From positions 248,001 through 312,000 of the forward strand of contig NZ_JAIWNC010000004.1 in the NCBI RefSeq assembly GCF_020216025.1: a stretch of DNA of 64,000 nucleotides, in the 5' to 3' direction. The position numbers and the translations under genes are program-made. The notes under the pieces were generated by a model that saw only the letters and a program-made list of their open reading frames with translations, was not told where the DNA came from and did no database searches. This document shows, in pieces, positions 63,118 to 64,000 of this stretch. The DNA comes from Jidongwangia harbinensis (lineage in GTDB: Bacteria > Actinomycetota > Actinomycetes > Mycobacteriales > Micromonosporaceae). Within the stretch, counting starts at the first letter, position 1. Each line of letters begins with the position of its first letter.

Positions 63118-64000
63118 GTCGCGCCACCGGTGGGCAGCGGCGTCGCGGTTACCGCAGCGGTCAACGCAAGCTCCCCCCTGGCGCGTTCCACATCGGCGGC
63201 GGCCCGGCGCAGTGCCGCTCCCGGCTCCGGGTCCAGTCCGGCCGCCGCGGTGCGTTCCGAGTATCGGGCCGCCTCCGCCTCGAGCAGCACGTTAACCCGG
63301 GACAGCAGGTCCTCGCGCGCCCGGGTGGCGAGGGCGCGGATCGCCTGGTCTCCGAAGACCGCCTCGAGCACCTTCTGCGCGGCGACCGTGGTGCCGGCGC
63401 CGACGGCCAGCTCGGCGCCGGTGGGGATGAACGCGGTCGAGGTGAAGACGGCGATCATCACGGCCAGGCCGAGGCCGTTCACCGCGTACGCCGCACCGCG
63501 GGCCACCAGCCGCTTGTCGGCGGCCTCCCGGCGCACCAGGTCGAGCACCCACTGTTGCCAGTCGCGGACCAGCCGGTCGGCCCGTTCCGGCAGGTCCTTG
63601 CTGGGCTGTTGCAGCGACGGCTCCAGCAGGGCGGCACCGGCCGGGTGCGCCTGCCAGGCCAGGTACGCCTGTTCGGCGGCGTCCGCCGCGACCCCGCGCA
63701 GCAGCGTGACCATCTGCGACTCCAGGGCCACCTGCAGGTTGCGCCCGGGTGCCGGCCGCCCGGTGACCGCGGCGACGAACCGGTCGCGCAGGTGCCCCAC
63801 CCGGGACTCCAGCGTGCGCAGGAACTCGCCGGTGCCGACGAACTCCTGCCAGCGGGCCAGCACCTCGCCGCGTAGCAGCCGGCCGTCGCGCAGGCCGTCG
63901 TCGACGGTCCGCCCGGCGTGCCGGTACGCCGCGGTGACCCGCTCCTCCAGCGCCTGGGCGGCCCGGGCCTGGTCGTCCGCGGCCTCGGCGAGTCCTTCGG
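63114..64000 (-). CDS. Second dynamin-like GTPase, partial (N-terminus off right edge)
   Basis: The C-terminal ~295 residues of a long protein, open to the window edge. A GTG at 63863 is inside the frame, but the sequence upstream of it (EGLAEAADDQARAAQALEER) is also coding. A long helical region surrounds two hydrophobic segments (VNGLGLAVMIAVFTSTAFIPTG and LAVGAGTTVAAQKVLEAVFG). The GTPase domain should lie beyond the edge. ATGA overlap with the downstream gene implies a tandem pair that acts together. Confidence 0.75.
   Translation of the reverse strand, partial: EGLAEAADDQARAAQALEERVTAAYRHAGRTVDDGLRDGRLLRGEVLARWQEFVGTGEFLRTLESRVGHLRDRFVAAVTGRPAPGRNLQVALESQMVTLLRGVAADAAEQAYLAWQAHPAGAALLEPSLQQPSKDLPERADRLVRDWQQWVLDLVRREAADKRLVARGAAYAVNGLGLAVMIAVFTSTAFIPTGAELAVGAGTTVAAQKVLEAVFGDQAIRALATRAREDLLSRVNVLLEAEAARYSERTAAAGLDPEPGAALRRAAADVERARGELALTAAVTATPLPTGGAT

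Overview
The window is GC-rich actinobacterial chromosome, most likely Actinoplanes or a close Micromonosporaceae relative. The reasons are the very high GC at third codon positions, frequent GTG/TTG starts, ATGA/GTGA gene overlaps, the intact fhaA-fhaB-pstP-rodA-pbpA-pknA-pknB cell-growth operon, CrgA, a class E sortase, a FadE5-like acyl-CoA dehydrogenase and many long Pro/Ala/Gly-rich proteins. The genus is inferred from gene content and protein style; no database was searched.

Layout. 1-2727 (minus strand): a partial membrane protein, then a WecG/TagA/CpsF glycosyltransferase translationally coupled to a nucleotide-sugar epimerase. 2856-3148: a tandem repeat, two hairpins and tRNA-Leu(CAG). 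3342-12213: the FHA/phosphatase/kinase/peptidoglycan operon, in which PknA and PknB sense and signal, PstP reverses the phosphorylation, FhaA/FhaB read phosphothreonine, and RodA/PbpA build the wall. 12478-14780: an accessory patch in which a decayed IS110 element abuts an IS630 remnant, followed by a small secreted protein of lower GC. 14925-20240: glutamine amidotransferase, small membrane protein, very long class E sortase and DUF881 protein on the minus strand, then crgA on the plus strand. 20421-28932: Fe-S oxidoreductase, two CBS-pair transporters and three secreted or surface proteins.

29341-37586 is the main accessory region. It holds tandem duplicated secreted proteins, a maltose-acetyltransferase-like gene, a drug-efflux-like MFS gene behind a leader peptide with competing RNA pairings, and an unrecognised lower-GC 492-residue protein that looks like a conflict-system effector. 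A wrecked second copy of the acetyltransferase follows it. Next come a membrane-anchored HTH protein divergent from a four-cysteine secreted hydrophobic protein, a TetR regulator and a DUF433/DUF5615 toxin-antitoxin pair. tRNA-Gly(CCC) follows.

38029-47939: a flavin-barrel protein and dcd separated by a LexA-like SOS box, small enzymes, a SpoIIE-type phosphatase, a twice-frameshifted gene, a FadE5-like dehydrogenase behind a duplicated operator, a SixA phosphatase and a hemolysin III protein. 47998-58135: a thioredoxin/NHL protein coupled to a 1,237-residue LppU-like protein, then a branched-chain 2-oxoacid dehydrogenase operon (E1 alpha, E1 beta, E2). 58273-64000: a proline/glycine-repeat membrane protein, an unknown conserved protein, and a coupled pair of dynamin-like GTPases, the second cut by the window edge.

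No CRISPR array, rRNA gene, replication origin or prophage was seen. The best candidates for something undescribed are the effector-like gene at 32884 with its island, the attenuator-like leader at 30999-31175, the four-cysteine secreted protein at 35323, and the paired hairpin module behind both tRNA genes.
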